Source: Bacteriovoracaceae bacterium UBA4096 (GTDB lineage Bacteria > Bdellovibrionota > Bacteriovoracia > Bacteriovoracales > Bacteriovoracaceae). From it: 22,990 bases of DNA. Position 1 is the first letter of the stretch; every line of letters starts with the position of its first letter. Below the pieces are notes generated by a model that had not been told where the DNA came from, did no database searches, and was given only the letters and a program-made list of their open reading frames with translations. Of this stretch, positions 8,435-16,943 are shown piece by piece. Both the position numbers and the translations under genes were made by a program. The stretch lies in the NCBI GenBank assembly GCA_002381945.1, contig DFXY01000026.1, positions 191,091-214,080 of the forward strand, written 5' to 3'.

Positions 8435-8443
8435 TGAAATATA
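8435..8443 (-). promoter_or_regulatory. Putative -10 element of the nos operon promoter
   Basis: Read on the minus strand, TATATT occupies 8443-8438, in an AT-rich stretch. Its centre is 32 bases from the centre of the FNR-type palindrome at 8466-8479. That is the geometry of a class II FNR/DNR promoter (site at about -41.5), with a transcription start near 8431. The leader before ATG 8399 would be about 31 bases and contains the AGAGGAAAG ribosome-binding site. The region is so AT-rich that other -10 choices are possible. Confidence 0.5.
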
Positions 8444-8465
8444 TAGATGAACCTGGGGATAAAAC

Positions 8466-8479
8466 ATGACGAGGATCAG
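8466..8479 (-). promoter_or_regulatory. FNR/DNR-family binding site upstream of the nos operon
   Basis: The plus strand reads aTGACgaggATCAg; in the direction of the nos operon it is TGAT-N4-GTCA. This matches the FNR/DNR/NNR-type box (TTGAY-N4-RTCAA) in its inner bases. The same motif, at nearly the same distance from a candidate -10, occurs upstream of deoA (18327-18340) and resB (20383-20396). It lies about 70 bases before the first nos start. The matching regulator is not in this window. Confidence 0.6.
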
Positions 8480-8533
8480 ATTTAAAGAAAGTATTTCTCA
8501 AGATTATATCGGATCTTAATAGTAGGTTTTTCT

Positions 8534-8562
8534 CTGACAATAGAAGTCTGCTAAGTTACTAT
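8534..8562 (+). promoter_or_regulatory. Possible sigma-70-like promoter of the TSUP permease gene
   Basis: CTGACA at 8534-8539 and TACTAT at 8557-8562 are 17 bases apart, matching 5/6 and 4/6 of the consensus hexamers. A start near 8569 would fall inside the AGAGGA ribosome-binding site, so either the leader is very short or this promoter is not the real one. Confidence 0.35.
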
Positions 8563-8576
8563 TTTAAAGAGGATTT

Positions 8577-9320
8577 ATGCTGATACTTGTCCCATCTTTT
8601 TTTGTGATAGCCCTACTATATTCCACCGTGGGTTTTGGAGGAGGATCTTCTTATATTGCCGTGTTAGCTGTTTCCAATATTCCCTACCAATTAATCCCAA
8701 AAATTGCTCTGGTTTGTAATCTTCTGGTGGTCTCTGGAGGATGTTATCATTACTGGAAGAATGGTCACATCTCAAAAAAACTCATTTTACCCTTTATTCT
8801 AAGTTCCATTCCCATGTCCTTCATGGGAGGGCTCTTCCCAATCAAGGAACAGACTTTTTATCTACTCCTTACCATCAGTCTGATTATTAGTGGAATAAGA
8901 ATACTTTTTCTACCAGACCGAAATATCACTGAGATCAAAAGTCCATCTATCAAGCTTTCATTAATCGTTGGTGCTGCCTTAGGACTCCTTTCAGGTATGG
9001 TAGGAATTGGAGGCGGCATTTTCTTATCACCCATACTTATCAACATGGGATGGGCCAGATCGAAAGACGCCGCAGCGGTCGCTAGTTTTTTTATACTCGT
9101 GAATTCTGCTGCTGGTCTGGGAGGACAATTAACTAAAGATTTCAGGGCCGAGGAACTGTATTCCTATTTTCCTCTTTTTATAATAGTTATCATCGCAGGC
9201 CAGATCGGTTCACGTATCGGAACTCATTCAAAGATCTCCTATTCCCTTATCCAGAAAGGAACAGGAGTCTTAATTCTTGCTATCAGTATTAGGCTATTAT
9301 TTAAAGCTCTCATACAGTGA
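8577..9320 (+). CDS. TauE/SafE (TSUP) family membrane permease
   Basis: 247 aa, almost entirely hydrophobic, with seven to eight predicted helices. The family's internal duplication shows as two glycine-rich turns, VGFGGGSS (18-25) and VGIGGG (142-147). TSUP proteins export or import small anions such as sulfite, sulfoacetate or thiosulfate. The substrate here cannot be read from sequence. ATG 8577 has AGAGGA five to six bases upstream. The gene diverges from the nos operon, sharing a 177-base intergenic region with the FNR-type site, and converges on cusA with two bases between the stop codons. A role in sulfur-anion or metal-linked transport beside the copper genes is possible but unproved. 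Confidence 0.85.
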   Translation: MLILVPSFFVIALLYSTVGFGGGSSYIAVLAVSNIPYQLIPKIALVCNLLVVSGGCYHYWKNGHISKKLILPFILSSIPMSFMGGLFPIKEQTFYLLLTISLIISGIRILFLPDRNITEIKSPSIKLSLIVGAALGLLSGMVGIGGGIFLSPILINMGWARSKDAAAVASFFILVNSAAGLGGQLTKDFRAEELYSYFPLFIIVIIAGQIGSRIGTHSKISYSLIQKGTGVLILAISIRLLFKALIQ

Positions 9321-9322
9321 TT

Positions 9323-12300
9323 TTACTTCTTGGATCTAAAATTCCATTTCCAGATGGTAAAGACTGCTGGGTACACTAGAAGCTCCAGTGCAAATGAACT
9401 AATAATTCCACCAAACATAGGTGCTGCAATCCTTTTCATGACATCAGCACCTGCTTGAGAAGTACTTGCAAGCATGATCGGTAAAAGCGCAATAAATGTT
9501 GTCCCGACTGTCATGACCTTAGGTCTGACCCGTTTGACTGCTCCCTCATGCACAGCTACTTTCAAATCATTAAAGGAATTCATCTTTCCGTCTTTGACCG
9601 CTTTCTCGTAAGCAATGTCCAGATACAGCAGCATGAAAATTCCCGTTTCGGCATCAACTCCAAGAAGCGCCAGAAGACCAACCCAAACCGCGATACTCAT
9701 ATTGTAATCAAGAATATATAAAATCCAAAAAGCACCTATGGCCGAAAATGGTACCGCCAGAAGGACGATGCTGGTTTTAATCCATGATTTGGTATTCAGA
9801 TAAATGAGGAAGACGATAATAAATAATGTTAACGGAATGATTACTTTTAGTTTCTCTTTAACTCTTTCCATATTTTCATACTGGCCACTCCAGGAAAGAT
9901 CGATACCAGGCGGAAGCGAATATTCTTCTTCCACCAACTTCTTAGCATCTTTAACATAGCTACCAATGTCCCGATCCGCCACGTCGACATAGACAAAACT
10001 TGAGAGCAACCCGTTCTCGTTTCTGATCATGGATGGGCCCTGAACCATTTCAATTGTGGCCACCTGACCCATAGGAATCTGATTACCGGCCGGAGTGCTG
10101 ATCAGTACTCTCTTGAGTGCATCAACGTTAGATCTAAAGTCAGCAAAGTATCTCACATTCACCGTATAACGTTCTCTGCCTTCCACTGTTTTAGTTACCG
10201 GTTCTCCTCCAACTGCCGTCATCAGCGCCATCTGGGCCTGATCTATGGAAAGACCATAACGGGCGAGCTTTTCGCGATGAAAGTTGAAGTCCAGAAAATA
10301 TCCACCTGAAACTCTCTCGGCAAATGCACTTCGAGTCCCTTCGACTTTCGAGACGACTTTTTCCAATTCGATGGCAACTTTTTCAACTTCTTTTAAATTT
10401 GATCCGAGTACTTTTATACCCACAGGTGTTCGAATGCCGGTTGAAAGCATATCAATCCGGGTTCTAATAGGCATGGTCCAGGCATTAGTAGTGCCGGGAA
10501 ATTTAGTGGCCTTATCCATCTCGGAGATTAATTCTTCCCAACTTAAAGTATCAGACCAGATAAATGTAAAAGGCCACTGCATGAATTCCGGAAGATCGGA
10601 ATACCATCTTTCTTTTTTTCTCCATTGATCCTGCGGCTTAAGAATAATGGTGGTTTCAACCATGGAAAAAGGCGCTGAATCAGTAGAAGTTTCGGCCCTG
10701 CCGGCCTTACCAAAAACTCTTTCAACTTCAGGAAAGGATTTTATAATCTTATCTTGTCTTTGGAGTAAATCCTGAGCAGAACTTGCCGACATCCCAGGCA
10801 TAGTCGTAGGCATGTATAAAATTGTTCCTTCATTCAATGGAGGCATGAATTCAGAGCCTAATTTCAAATAGACTGGAATCGTGGCCAACAAAGCAATAAA
10901 AGCAAACAGAAGAGTTTTATAGCGATGTTCGATAACCCAATCCACAATCGGTCCGTAAAGTTTGAATAAAACTTTACTGATGGGGTGTTCCTCTTCTGAA
11001 TATGTCTTTCCAACCAGTACGGCATTCCGGACATTACTTAGCCAACGTGGTTTATAGTGCTTAACCGAAAAGTGAGTCAACGTAACTCGTAAGGCGGGAT
11101 CTAAAGTTATGGCCAGGATAGCGGCGATGATCATCGAAAGATTCTTAGTATAGGCCAAAGGCTTAAATAGTTTTCCTTCCTGATCTTCCAAAGCAAAGAT
11201 CGGTAAGAAAGAAACCGCAATGACCAGCAAGGAATAAAAGCTAGCAGGTCCAACTTCCTTAATGGCAGTAATCACCACTTCTTTAGGATCTCCATGTTTG
11301 CCATTTTTTTCCCATTCCTCAATGTGCTTGTGGGAATTTTCAACCACCACAATAGCGGCATCAACCATGGCACCGATAGCAATAGCAATCCCTCCCAAAC
11401 TCATGATATTTGAAGAAAGATCGAAATAGTACATGGGGATGAAACTCATGAGCACCGCCAGTGGCAGGGTCATGATAGGAATCAAAGCACTCGGAATATG
11501 AAGTAAGAAGACCAGAATCACAATACAAACAATCAGCATTTCCAAAAAAAGCTCATGCTTCAAAGTGGCAATCGCGCGTTCAATTAAATCTGAACGATCA
11601 TAAGTTATAACCAGCTCAACTCCCTTTGGAAGATTGGGAGTGATAGTTCGGATTTTTTCTTTAACACCTTCAATGACCTTAGTGGCATTTTCACCATATC
11701 TCATGACGATAATTCCACCAACGGCATCACCTTCGCCATCCAGGTCAGTAACTCCCCTTCTAATTTCAGGTCCAACAGTTACCTGGGCCACATTCTTAAT
11801 AAATATGGGAGTCCCGTTTTCATATCCAATAACCACGTTCTCAATGTCTTTTAAACCTTTGATGTACCCTTTCCCACGGATCATGTACTCAGCACCGGAA
11901 ATCTCAAGCATCCGGGCACCGACGTCGTTGTTACTCTCTTTAATTGCACTCGCAACTTTATCGATAGGGATTTTGTAGGCAAGAAGAGCATTTGGATTGA
12001 TCTTCACCTGATACTGTTTTTGATATCCACCCACAGAAGCCACTTCGGCAACTCCCGGAACAGTTTGCAACAAGTATCTTAAAAACCAATCCTGATAAGA
12101 ACGAAGATCCGCCAAAGAATTCTTTCCAGTCTTATCAACCAAAGCATATTGAAAGACCCAGCCTACACCAGTAGCATCCGGGCCCATTTCTGTTTGTACT
12201 CCGTCAGGTAGTTGCGGCTGAATCTTGGATAAATACTCCAGGGTACGGGATCTTGCCCAATAAGGATCGACACCATCTTCAAAAATTACGTAAACATAAG

Positions 12301-12568
12301 AGTAACCAAAATCAGAAAAACCCCGAATGTCTTTTACTTTTGGAGCACCCAAAAGGGCAGTAATTATAGGATAAGTGACCTGGTCTTCAATAATATCGGG
12401 CGAGCGGTCCCATTTGGAGTAAATGATAACCTGTGTATCAGAGAGATCAGGAATAGCGTCAATTGGGATATTCTTAAAACTAAACCATCCCCCCATTCCA
12501 AGGATGAAAGTCAGGAGTAAAACAATAAATCTGTTTCTCGCGGAGAAATCAATAATTTTTTCAATCAT
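9323..12568 (-). CDS. cusA: CusA-type RND heavy-metal efflux pump (Cu/Ag)
   Basis: 1081 aa, slightly longer than E. coli CusA because of an insert of about 25 residues after DQWRKK (650-680). It has the RND layout: one N-terminal helix, a large periplasmic loop, helices 2-7, a second loop, and helices 8-12. The helix-4 proton-relay motif GAMVDAAIVVVEN is present, with Asp403. Substrate methionines of the CusA group are recognisable in SAPFSMVETT (M636) and RIDMLSTG (M707); I could not place the third methionine of the triad with confidence. It pumps Cu(I)/Ag(I) from periplasm or cytoplasm through CusB and the outer-membrane channel. Its ATG overlaps the cusB stop (ATGA), making a cusCBA operon. 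Cu/Ag is preferred over Zn/Co because of these methionines and the metal-binding CusB partner. Confidence 0.93.
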   Translation of the reverse strand: MIEKIIDFSARNRFIVLLLTFILGMGGWFSFKNIPIDAIPDLSDTQVIIYSKWDRSPDIIEDQVTYPIITALLGAPKVKDIRGFSDFGYSYVYVIFEDGVDPYWARSRTLEYLSKIQPQLPDGVQTEMGPDATGVGWVFQYALVDKTGKNSLADLRSYQDWFLRYLLQTVPGVAEVASVGGYQKQYQVKINPNALLAYKIPIDKVASAIKESNNDVGARMLEISGAEYMIRGKGYIKGLKDIENVVIGYENGTPIFIKNVAQVTVGPEIRRGVTDLDGEGDAVGGIIVMRYGENATKVIEGVKEKIRTITPNLPKGVELVITYDRSDLIERAIATLKHELFLEMLIVCIVILVFLLHIPSALIPIMTLPLAVLMSFIPMYYFDLSSNIMSLGGIAIAIGAMVDAAIVVVENSHKHIEEWEKNGKHGDPKEVVITAIKEVGPASFYSLLVIAVSFLPIFALEDQEGKLFKPLAYTKNLSMIIAAILAITLDPALRVTLTHFSVKHYKPRWLSNVRNAVLVGKTYSEEEHPISKVLFKLYGPIVDWVIEHRYKTLLFAFIALLATIPVYLKLGSEFMPPLNEGTILYMPTTMPGMSASSAQDLLQRQDKIIKSFPEVERVFGKAGRAETSTDSAPFSMVETTIILKPQDQWRKKERWYSDLPEFMQWPFTFIWSDTLSWEELISEMDKATKFPGTTNAWTMPIRTRIDMLSTGIRTPVGIKVLGSNLKEVEKVAIELEKVVSKVEGTRSAFAERVSGGYFLDFNFHREKLARYGLSIDQAQMALMTAVGGEPVTKTVEGRERYTVNVRYFADFRSNVDALKRVLISTPAGNQIPMGQVATIEMVQGPSMIRNENGLLSSFVYVDVADRDIGSYVKDAKKLVEEEYSLPPGIDLSWSGQYENMERVKEKLKVIIPLTLFIIVFLIYLNTKSWIKTSIVLLAVPFSAIGAFWILYILDYNMSIAVWVGLLALLGVDAETGIFMLLYLDIAYEKAVKDGKMNSFNDLKVAVHEGAVKRVRPKVMTVGTTFIALLPIMLASTSQAGADVMKRIAAPMFGGIISSFALELLVYPAVFTIWKWNFRSKK

Positions 12569-13692
12569 GGTTGGTCCATACAGTGATTCATCTGTTCATG
12601 CCAAAATTGTCCATCGGGACAAGTGGGTGTTTTCTTATCCGGCTCCTGAATGCCGGATCCTTGCAGTCGCGACTCAGAATCAATCAGGAAATTAGCACTG
12701 GTGACAATTTTTTCTCCAGCTGAAACTCCCGACTCTATTGCGATTTGATCACCCGCTCTTTCTTTAATCGTAATCAGTCTAGGCTCAAACTGTTGGTCTT
12801 TATTAACAACATAAACCCAGGCCTCTTTTCCGGTATCCAAAACGGCATTAAAAGGCACCGTTATCTGCTCCCCTAATGGAGAGAGAATACTTACGTCCAG
12901 ATAGGATTCCGGCCGCAAGTTCGCTTTGGTATCAGGTATAAGGATTCTGACTTTCGCCGTTCTGGTATCCTTATTAATGACCCTATCAACAGAGACAACC
13001 TGCCCTTTGAGCTTTTTATTTCCCAGTGAACTTCCTGAAACAGTTGCTTCATGGCCAGGATGAATCCAGGCAAGATCCATCTCAAAAACCTCAGCATATA
13101 CCCACAATTTTTCACCTGATTTTGGAATGAGTAGTGCAGATCCGGCCACTCCACTTCTGCTGAGTCTGCGAATATGGTCGTCTGATAAGCCCAGAACTTT
13201 TAACCTAAGCTTGGCGGATTCAACCATACGATTTGCCGAGTGCTTTACCTCGTCTACTGTGGAATCCTTTACTCGCTCTTTTTGATTAATCGCCTCAATG
13301 TATTCAGCTTGAGCAGTGTAGAGTTCTGGATCAAAAGCAATTTTTCCAGACGCTTCAATGACTTTAAACAAAGGCTTTTTCTCAACAGTCCCGGTTTTTA
13401 CACCGATCAATTGTTGACGACCATAAGAGAGGTTTACGTTGGCATGGCCCTCCGGAAGAGTAGTTTTCGTTTTATGGACATCTTTTGAATCTTCCGGAAC
13501 GTCGTTCATCTTAACCAGGTCCATATGGCAAATGGGACATTTCCCCGGAGAATCCTTCCTGATTTGAGGATGCATTGGGCATATCCAAACCTCTTCTTGA
13601 TGATTGTGTCCGGCATCGGCATCATCTTTTTTATTACAAGAGGATATGGCAAAAAAAAGTATGACTGATAGAAATAAACTAAGGTGCTTCAA
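12565..13692 (-). CDS. cusB: CusB-type periplasmic adaptor with metal-binding N-terminal domain
   Basis: 375 aa, TTG start overlapping the stop of the upstream channel gene, with a strong GGAGG close upstream. The lipobox ISSC (Cys19) anchors it to the inner membrane. Residues 36-61 are a heavy-metal-binding module (WICPMHP, then CPICHM: C38, H41, C52, C55, H56, M57), common in adaptors of the CusB group. The rest shows the membrane-fusion-protein order of barrel-sandwich, helical hairpin (shortened) and beta-barrel, for example SVDRVINKDTRTAKVRI. The C-terminus carries a second cluster, C358, H365, M368, H370, C371 and M372, which looks like an extra metal ligand site. CusB passes metal to CusA and bridges to the TolC-like channel. 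Confidence 0.9.
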   Translation of the reverse strand: MKHLSLFLSVILFFAISSCNKKDDADAGHNHQEEVWICPMHPQIRKDSPGKCPICHMDLVKMNDVPEDSKDVHKTKTTLPEGHANVNLSYGRQQLIGVKTGTVEKKPLFKVIEASGKIAFDPELYTAQAEYIEAINQKERVKDSTVDEVKHSANRMVESAKLRLKVLGLSDDHIRRLSRSGVAGSALLIPKSGEKLWVYAEVFEMDLAWIHPGHEATVSGSSLGNKKLKGQVVSVDRVINKDTRTAKVRILIPDTKANLRPESYLDVSILSPLGEQITVPFNAVLDTGKEAWVYVVNKDQQFEPRLITIKERAGDQIAIESGVSAGEKIVTSANFLIDSESRLQGSGIQEPDKKTPTCPDGQFWHEQMNHCMDQP

Positions 13693-14948
13693 ATGTCCTC
13701 CTCAGAAAAAGGAAGTCTGCTGACACTTATGCCCGCAACCCTTTCCAATCCTGTTACTGCATCTATGAATTTTGAAAAGTTTTGATAATACTCAATTCGT
13801 GTCGAATAGAGGGTTCTTTCTGCATCCAGTAGTTCCTGAAAACCAACTTTGCCGGTGCTATAGGCCGAGCGGGATGAATTCAAAGTACTCGTCGCCTGTG
13901 GGATGAGTGCCGTTTCATATATCTGAAGAAGTTTGGAATAAGTTATGACTTTGCTTTTTAAAATTCTGACTGATGATTCAATATTTCTTTTAACTGACTC
14001 AAGCTTTCTTTTGGCAGCATATTCTTTCAAGGTAGCTGCGCCAACTTCACTTCTCTCTTTTTTCAAAAACCAAAGAGGAACAGTCATCTCGATTCCAAAA
14101 GCTTCCGCCGTTGAAATCGCATTATTTCCATATGCCTTTTTATAAGTCAGCATAAAATCCGGAAGGTACCCCATTTGGGCCAGATCTTTTTCCAGACTTG
14201 CCTCTTTCACCGAATACTCCTCACTTCTTATAAGATTTGAAGCGTGAATATTAAGTTCTTCAAAATCAGAAACCAGTTTGACGTCTTCTTTTAAATTGAA
14301 GTCCTTTTCAGGCAACTTAATTTCACTTTCGATTGGACGATTTAAAATGGCATTAAGAGTGTAACCTGCCTCTGCATATTCCTGGGCCATGAGAAGTAAT
14401 TCATTTTCGATTTTGGTTTGTTCAACATGGGCCTTCATCTCATCCTGCTGAGGCACTACTCCGGTGGAGCGTCGATTTTCCGCAATTCTGGCAATTTCTC
14501 TTAGAGTTTCTTTCTGGGCCTTTAATAAGGAGAATATTCTTCTAAAGGTATAATACCGAAAATATACTGATAGAGCTTCCGATCTGAGTTCCAATCGTTT
14601 GTCCTCATATTCTTCCTGATTTTTTTTAAATCTTGTTTTCTGGATGTCTCCTCTTGAAAAGTACTTAGTGGGAAACATAATCTCTTGCGATATAGACCAT
14701 GTCTTCATTGGTCCATCTTTCATTTGCATCGTATTCATGTCGCTTTCTTTCATAAGGCCAAGACGTGGGCCTGATAGAGAATATTGAGATGAGATAGCGG
14801 CCTTCTCTGATTCTACGGTGGCCTTGGATGAGGCCAGCTCCGGATTATTTTTATAAACCGTCTCAAGGACTAGTTTAGGGGTAAGTTCGATGGCCAGAGC
14901 ACTTATGGGATAAACCATCAAAAGAAGACATGTATACTTCAGAAACAT
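13689..14948 (-). CDS. cusC: CusC/TolC-like outer-membrane efflux channel
   Basis: 419 aa. The signal peptide ends SALA (about residue 19). Two outer-membrane-factor repeats with long helices follow: NNPELASSKATVESEKAAI near 34, and SSRSAYSTGKVGFQELLDAE in the C-terminal half, a typical family motif. It has no lipobox, unlike E. coli CusC. A methionine-rich stretch (M71, M74, M76, M81) near the first hairpin may contact copper or silver, which is inference. It is the first gene of the cusCBA operon; AGGAG lies 8 bases before ATG 14948. The operon's promoter must lie in the 58 bases before it or further up; no strong hexamer pair is visible. The symbol rests on operon context. Confidence 0.87.
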   Translation of the reverse strand: MFLKYTCLLLMVYPISALAIELTPKLVLETVYKNNPELASSKATVESEKAAISSQYSLSGPRLGLMKESDMNTMQMKDGPMKTWSISQEIMFPTKYFSRGDIQKTRFKKNQEEYEDKRLELRSEALSVYFRYYTFRRIFSLLKAQKETLREIARIAENRRSTGVVPQQDEMKAHVEQTKIENELLLMAQEYAEAGYTLNAILNRPIESEIKLPEKDFNLKEDVKLVSDFEELNIHASNLIRSEEYSVKEASLEKDLAQMGYLPDFMLTYKKAYGNNAISTAEAFGIEMTVPLWFLKKERSEVGAATLKEYAAKRKLESVKRNIESSVRILKSKVITYSKLLQIYETALIPQATSTLNSSRSAYSTGKVGFQELLDAERTLYSTRIEYYQNFSKFIDAVTGLERVAGISVSRLPFSEEDI

Positions 14949-15006
14949 TTAAAACTCCTGTCGGATTCAGAGACGCTATAAAAGTATTGATTGTGACAGA
15001 ATAATT

Positions 15007-16176
15007 TTATTTCAAAAAAACGGGAGCAAAGCCGCCGCCTGGAGTCCTGAAATTAGTGGTTTGTCCACTATAGAGACGGGATGCCATGAGTTGAATTTTA
15101 CCTTGATAGACATAGGCACGGATGTCTACTTTTAGCTCTGAATCTTTTTCGCCATTTTTTATTAGAATTTTACTGGGAGGTGCGAAGGTTTGAGCAACAT
15201 AATCACCCTTTATAATTTCATTCCAGACTCTGATTGTGAGTTTATCGCCCCGATAAGCTGCCTTACTTCCATACCCTGTGGCGGTTTTAAAAAAGAGTAA
15301 TCGACGATTCTCCCATAGATCTTTGGTTCGATCAATTGTCACTTCTAATGTTTTTGGTATGCCTTTAAGAAGTGTCTCGCGATCTTCATCCCTGGCACCT
15401 AGTTCGGTTAACGCTTGGTTACTCGATAAAGTTTCAAGATTGCGTTTGTTGGCGAAAAAGGCATGCCCTCTAGGATGAGGTGTCACTACCACTGAATTTG
15501 TTCTATAGGCCTGGCGTAGGGGGACGTGTTTAGGCTGCTCAAAATAGAAGTCAGTCAGACGGTTATAGACCATATCAATGACAGTTTCATTATACCAAAG
15601 CTTTCCGTCGCGGTGTACGACTTGAGAGGAATCAACGATTAAGGCAATCACTCCGAAACTTTCAAACAGCTTCTTAAAAAGCTCAAACTCTGGATACAGA
15701 TACTGATTCAATGGATCATCATCGATGATGGCCACCGTTTTAAGCCTCTGATCTCCTCGCTGAAGTTTCCATTCCTCCAGGAACATTTCAAATAAATTTT
15801 TCTCTAAGTCCTGTAACTCAGTGGGAGTTCTTACATTCCCTCCAGCTCCGGTAAGCTGAAAAACCCGGGCCAGTTTTAGATTTAACAAAGCACCGCCAGC
15901 ATTACTGTTAATTTCAATGAGCTTAGGTCCATCTTCACATAAATGGAAATCATAACCCATGAAAACGCTCTGAGGACCAAAGTCCAGATGAGCGATGGCC
16001 GGAACTTCAGATAAAATCTTACGTTGATACCCTTTTAATCGGGCCACATTCTCGACAGCTGAAATTATCTTTTGTATCTGTAAAAACTGATCCTCTGTAA
16101 TATAGACTGCAGAAGCAGAAAATAAATTTGGCCTCTGATGAATCAGTTCGTCGTATGTGATTAATTCTCTTTCCAT
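15007..16176 (-). CDS. ATP-grasp-type protein of unknown substrate
   Basis: 389 aa with no signal peptide. The motifs are those of ATP-grasp ligases in an unusual order: EINSNAGG (88-95), where metal-binding acidic residues normally sit near the end, comes early. A lysine/glycine-rich nucleotide segment FFKTATGYGSKAAYRG (295-310), a GDYVAQ hinge (324-329) and a C-terminal GQTTNFRTPGGGFAPV come late. That order suggests a circularly permuted ATP-grasp, as in some peptide or polyamine ligases. I do not recognise the subfamily and assign no reaction. It lies between deoD and cusC on the same strand. A GGGGA ribosome-binding site close before ATG 16176 supports the start. It may be transcribed alone or from the deo promoter, since only a weak hairpin separates it from deoD. 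Confidence 0.75.
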   Translation of the reverse strand: MERELITYDELIHQRPNLFSASAVYITEDQFLQIQKIISAVENVARLKGYQRKILSEVPAIAHLDFGPQSVFMGYDFHLCEDGPKLIEINSNAGGALLNLKLARVFQLTGAGGNVRTPTELQDLEKNLFEMFLEEWKLQRGDQRLKTVAIIDDDPLNQYLYPEFELFKKLFESFGVIALIVDSSQVVHRDGKLWYNETVIDMVYNRLTDFYFEQPKHVPLRQAYRTNSVVVTPHPRGHAFFANKRNLETLSSNQALTELGARDEDRETLLKGIPKTLEVTIDRTKDLWENRRLLFFKTATGYGSKAAYRGDKLTIRVWNEIIKGDYVAQTFAPPSKILIKNGEKDSELKVDIRAYVYQGKIQLMASRLYSGQTTNFRTPGGGFAPVFLK

Positions 16177-16216
16177 GTATCCCCATCCTTTTAAAAGGTT
16201 ACACCTTGCCCATAGA

Positions 16217-16240
16217 AAAGTCAGGGGGAGACTGTTTTTA
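16217..16240 (-). terminator. Weak possible terminator after deoD
   Basis: On the minus strand AGTC and GACT form a short stem around a C-rich loop (CCCCC) and are followed by TTTT. The stem has only four G/C-containing pairs plus A:T extensions, so read-through into the ATP-grasp gene is likely. Confidence 0.28.
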
Positions 16241-16244
16241 TTAG

Positions 16245-16943
16245 TTAAATTGAATTAAGCGCAATATCAATCATCTGGGTAAAAGTACGCTCTCTCTCTT
16301 CAGCTGTACTTCCTTCTGAAGTAAGAAAGCTATCACTTACGGTAAGGACACTTAGGGCACGACATTTCTTACGAGCAGCAATGGTATAAAGGGCCGAAGT
16401 TTCCATTTCCACCCCTAAAACGCCGTACTTCGCCCAAAGTTTCCACTCCTCCGGATCTTCATTATAAAAGACATCAGAGGATAGAATACTTCCCACATGA
16501 ACATTCGACATTTTGGATTTAGCGTATTGATAGGCCTTGAGTAATAGTTCAAAATCGGCAGTTGGAGCAAAATCCATCCCCTTAAAAGTTTTCTGATTAA
16601 AACTAGATTCAGAGCATGAACTCATTGCAAGAATAACATCACGAAGCTTAATATTTTCCTGAAAGGATCCACAAGATCCTACCCGAATCAGTGTCTTAAC
16701 TCCAAAATGATCAATCAATTCATTTACGTAGATGGAATGGGATGGTAACCCCATACCTGTCCCCTGGACCGAAATACGCTTGTCCTGATAAAAGCCAGTA
16801 TATCCAAACATCCCTCGGATTTCTGAATAGCATTTAGCATCTTGCAGGATGTTTTCAGCTATAAATTTTGCCCGAAGCGGGTCTCCAGGAAGTAGAACGG
16901 TTTCGGCCACATCTTCTCTAATTCCGCCTATATGGATGCTCAT
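16245..16943 (-). CDS. deoD: Purine-nucleoside phosphorylase, DeoD type
   Basis: 232 aa, close to the 239 aa of the E. coli enzyme. Active-site residues are in place: H4, R24 (GDPLR), R43, R87-V-G-S90, the GVEME segment (177-181) and D204 (VSDS), with R217 following. The enzyme is a hexameric cytoplasmic phosphorylase that splits purine (deoxy)ribonucleosides with phosphate into base and (deoxy)ribose-1-phosphate. The ATG overlaps the deoA stop (ATGA), so both phosphorylases are translated together and cover purine and pyrimidine nucleosides. The operon has no deoB or deoC here; the sugar-phosphate steps must be encoded elsewhere. Confidence 0.94.
   Translation of the reverse strand: MSIHIGGIREDVAETVLLPGDPLRAKFIAENILQDAKCYSEIRGMFGYTGFYQDKRISVQGTGMGLPSHSIYVNELIDHFGVKTLIRVGSCGSFQENIKLRDVILAMSSCSESSFNQKTFKGMDFAPTADFELLLKAYQYAKSKMSNVHVGSILSSDVFYNEDPEEWKLWAKYGVLGVEMETSALYTIAARKKCRALSVLTVSDSFLTSEGSTAEERERTFTQMIDIALNSI

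Noticed and set aside
6483..8540. Longer start for the CuA-type NosZ paralog (ATG-like start at 8540, 685 aa)
   Set aside because: The extra 47 residues contain no signal peptide, would cover the FNR-type site and -10, and the internal ATG 8399 has a good ribosome-binding site followed by a perfect lipoprotein signal.
14987..15000. Possible FNR box upstream of cusC (TTGAT-TGTG-ACAGA)
   Set aside because: Only one half-site matches; the other half does not resemble ATCAA or the GTCA form of the other three sites.
16187..16198. Perfect palindrome CCTTTTAAAAGG before the ATP-grasp gene
   Set aside because: Short, low-complexity and not repeated elsewhere in the window; could be chance, so not called an operator.
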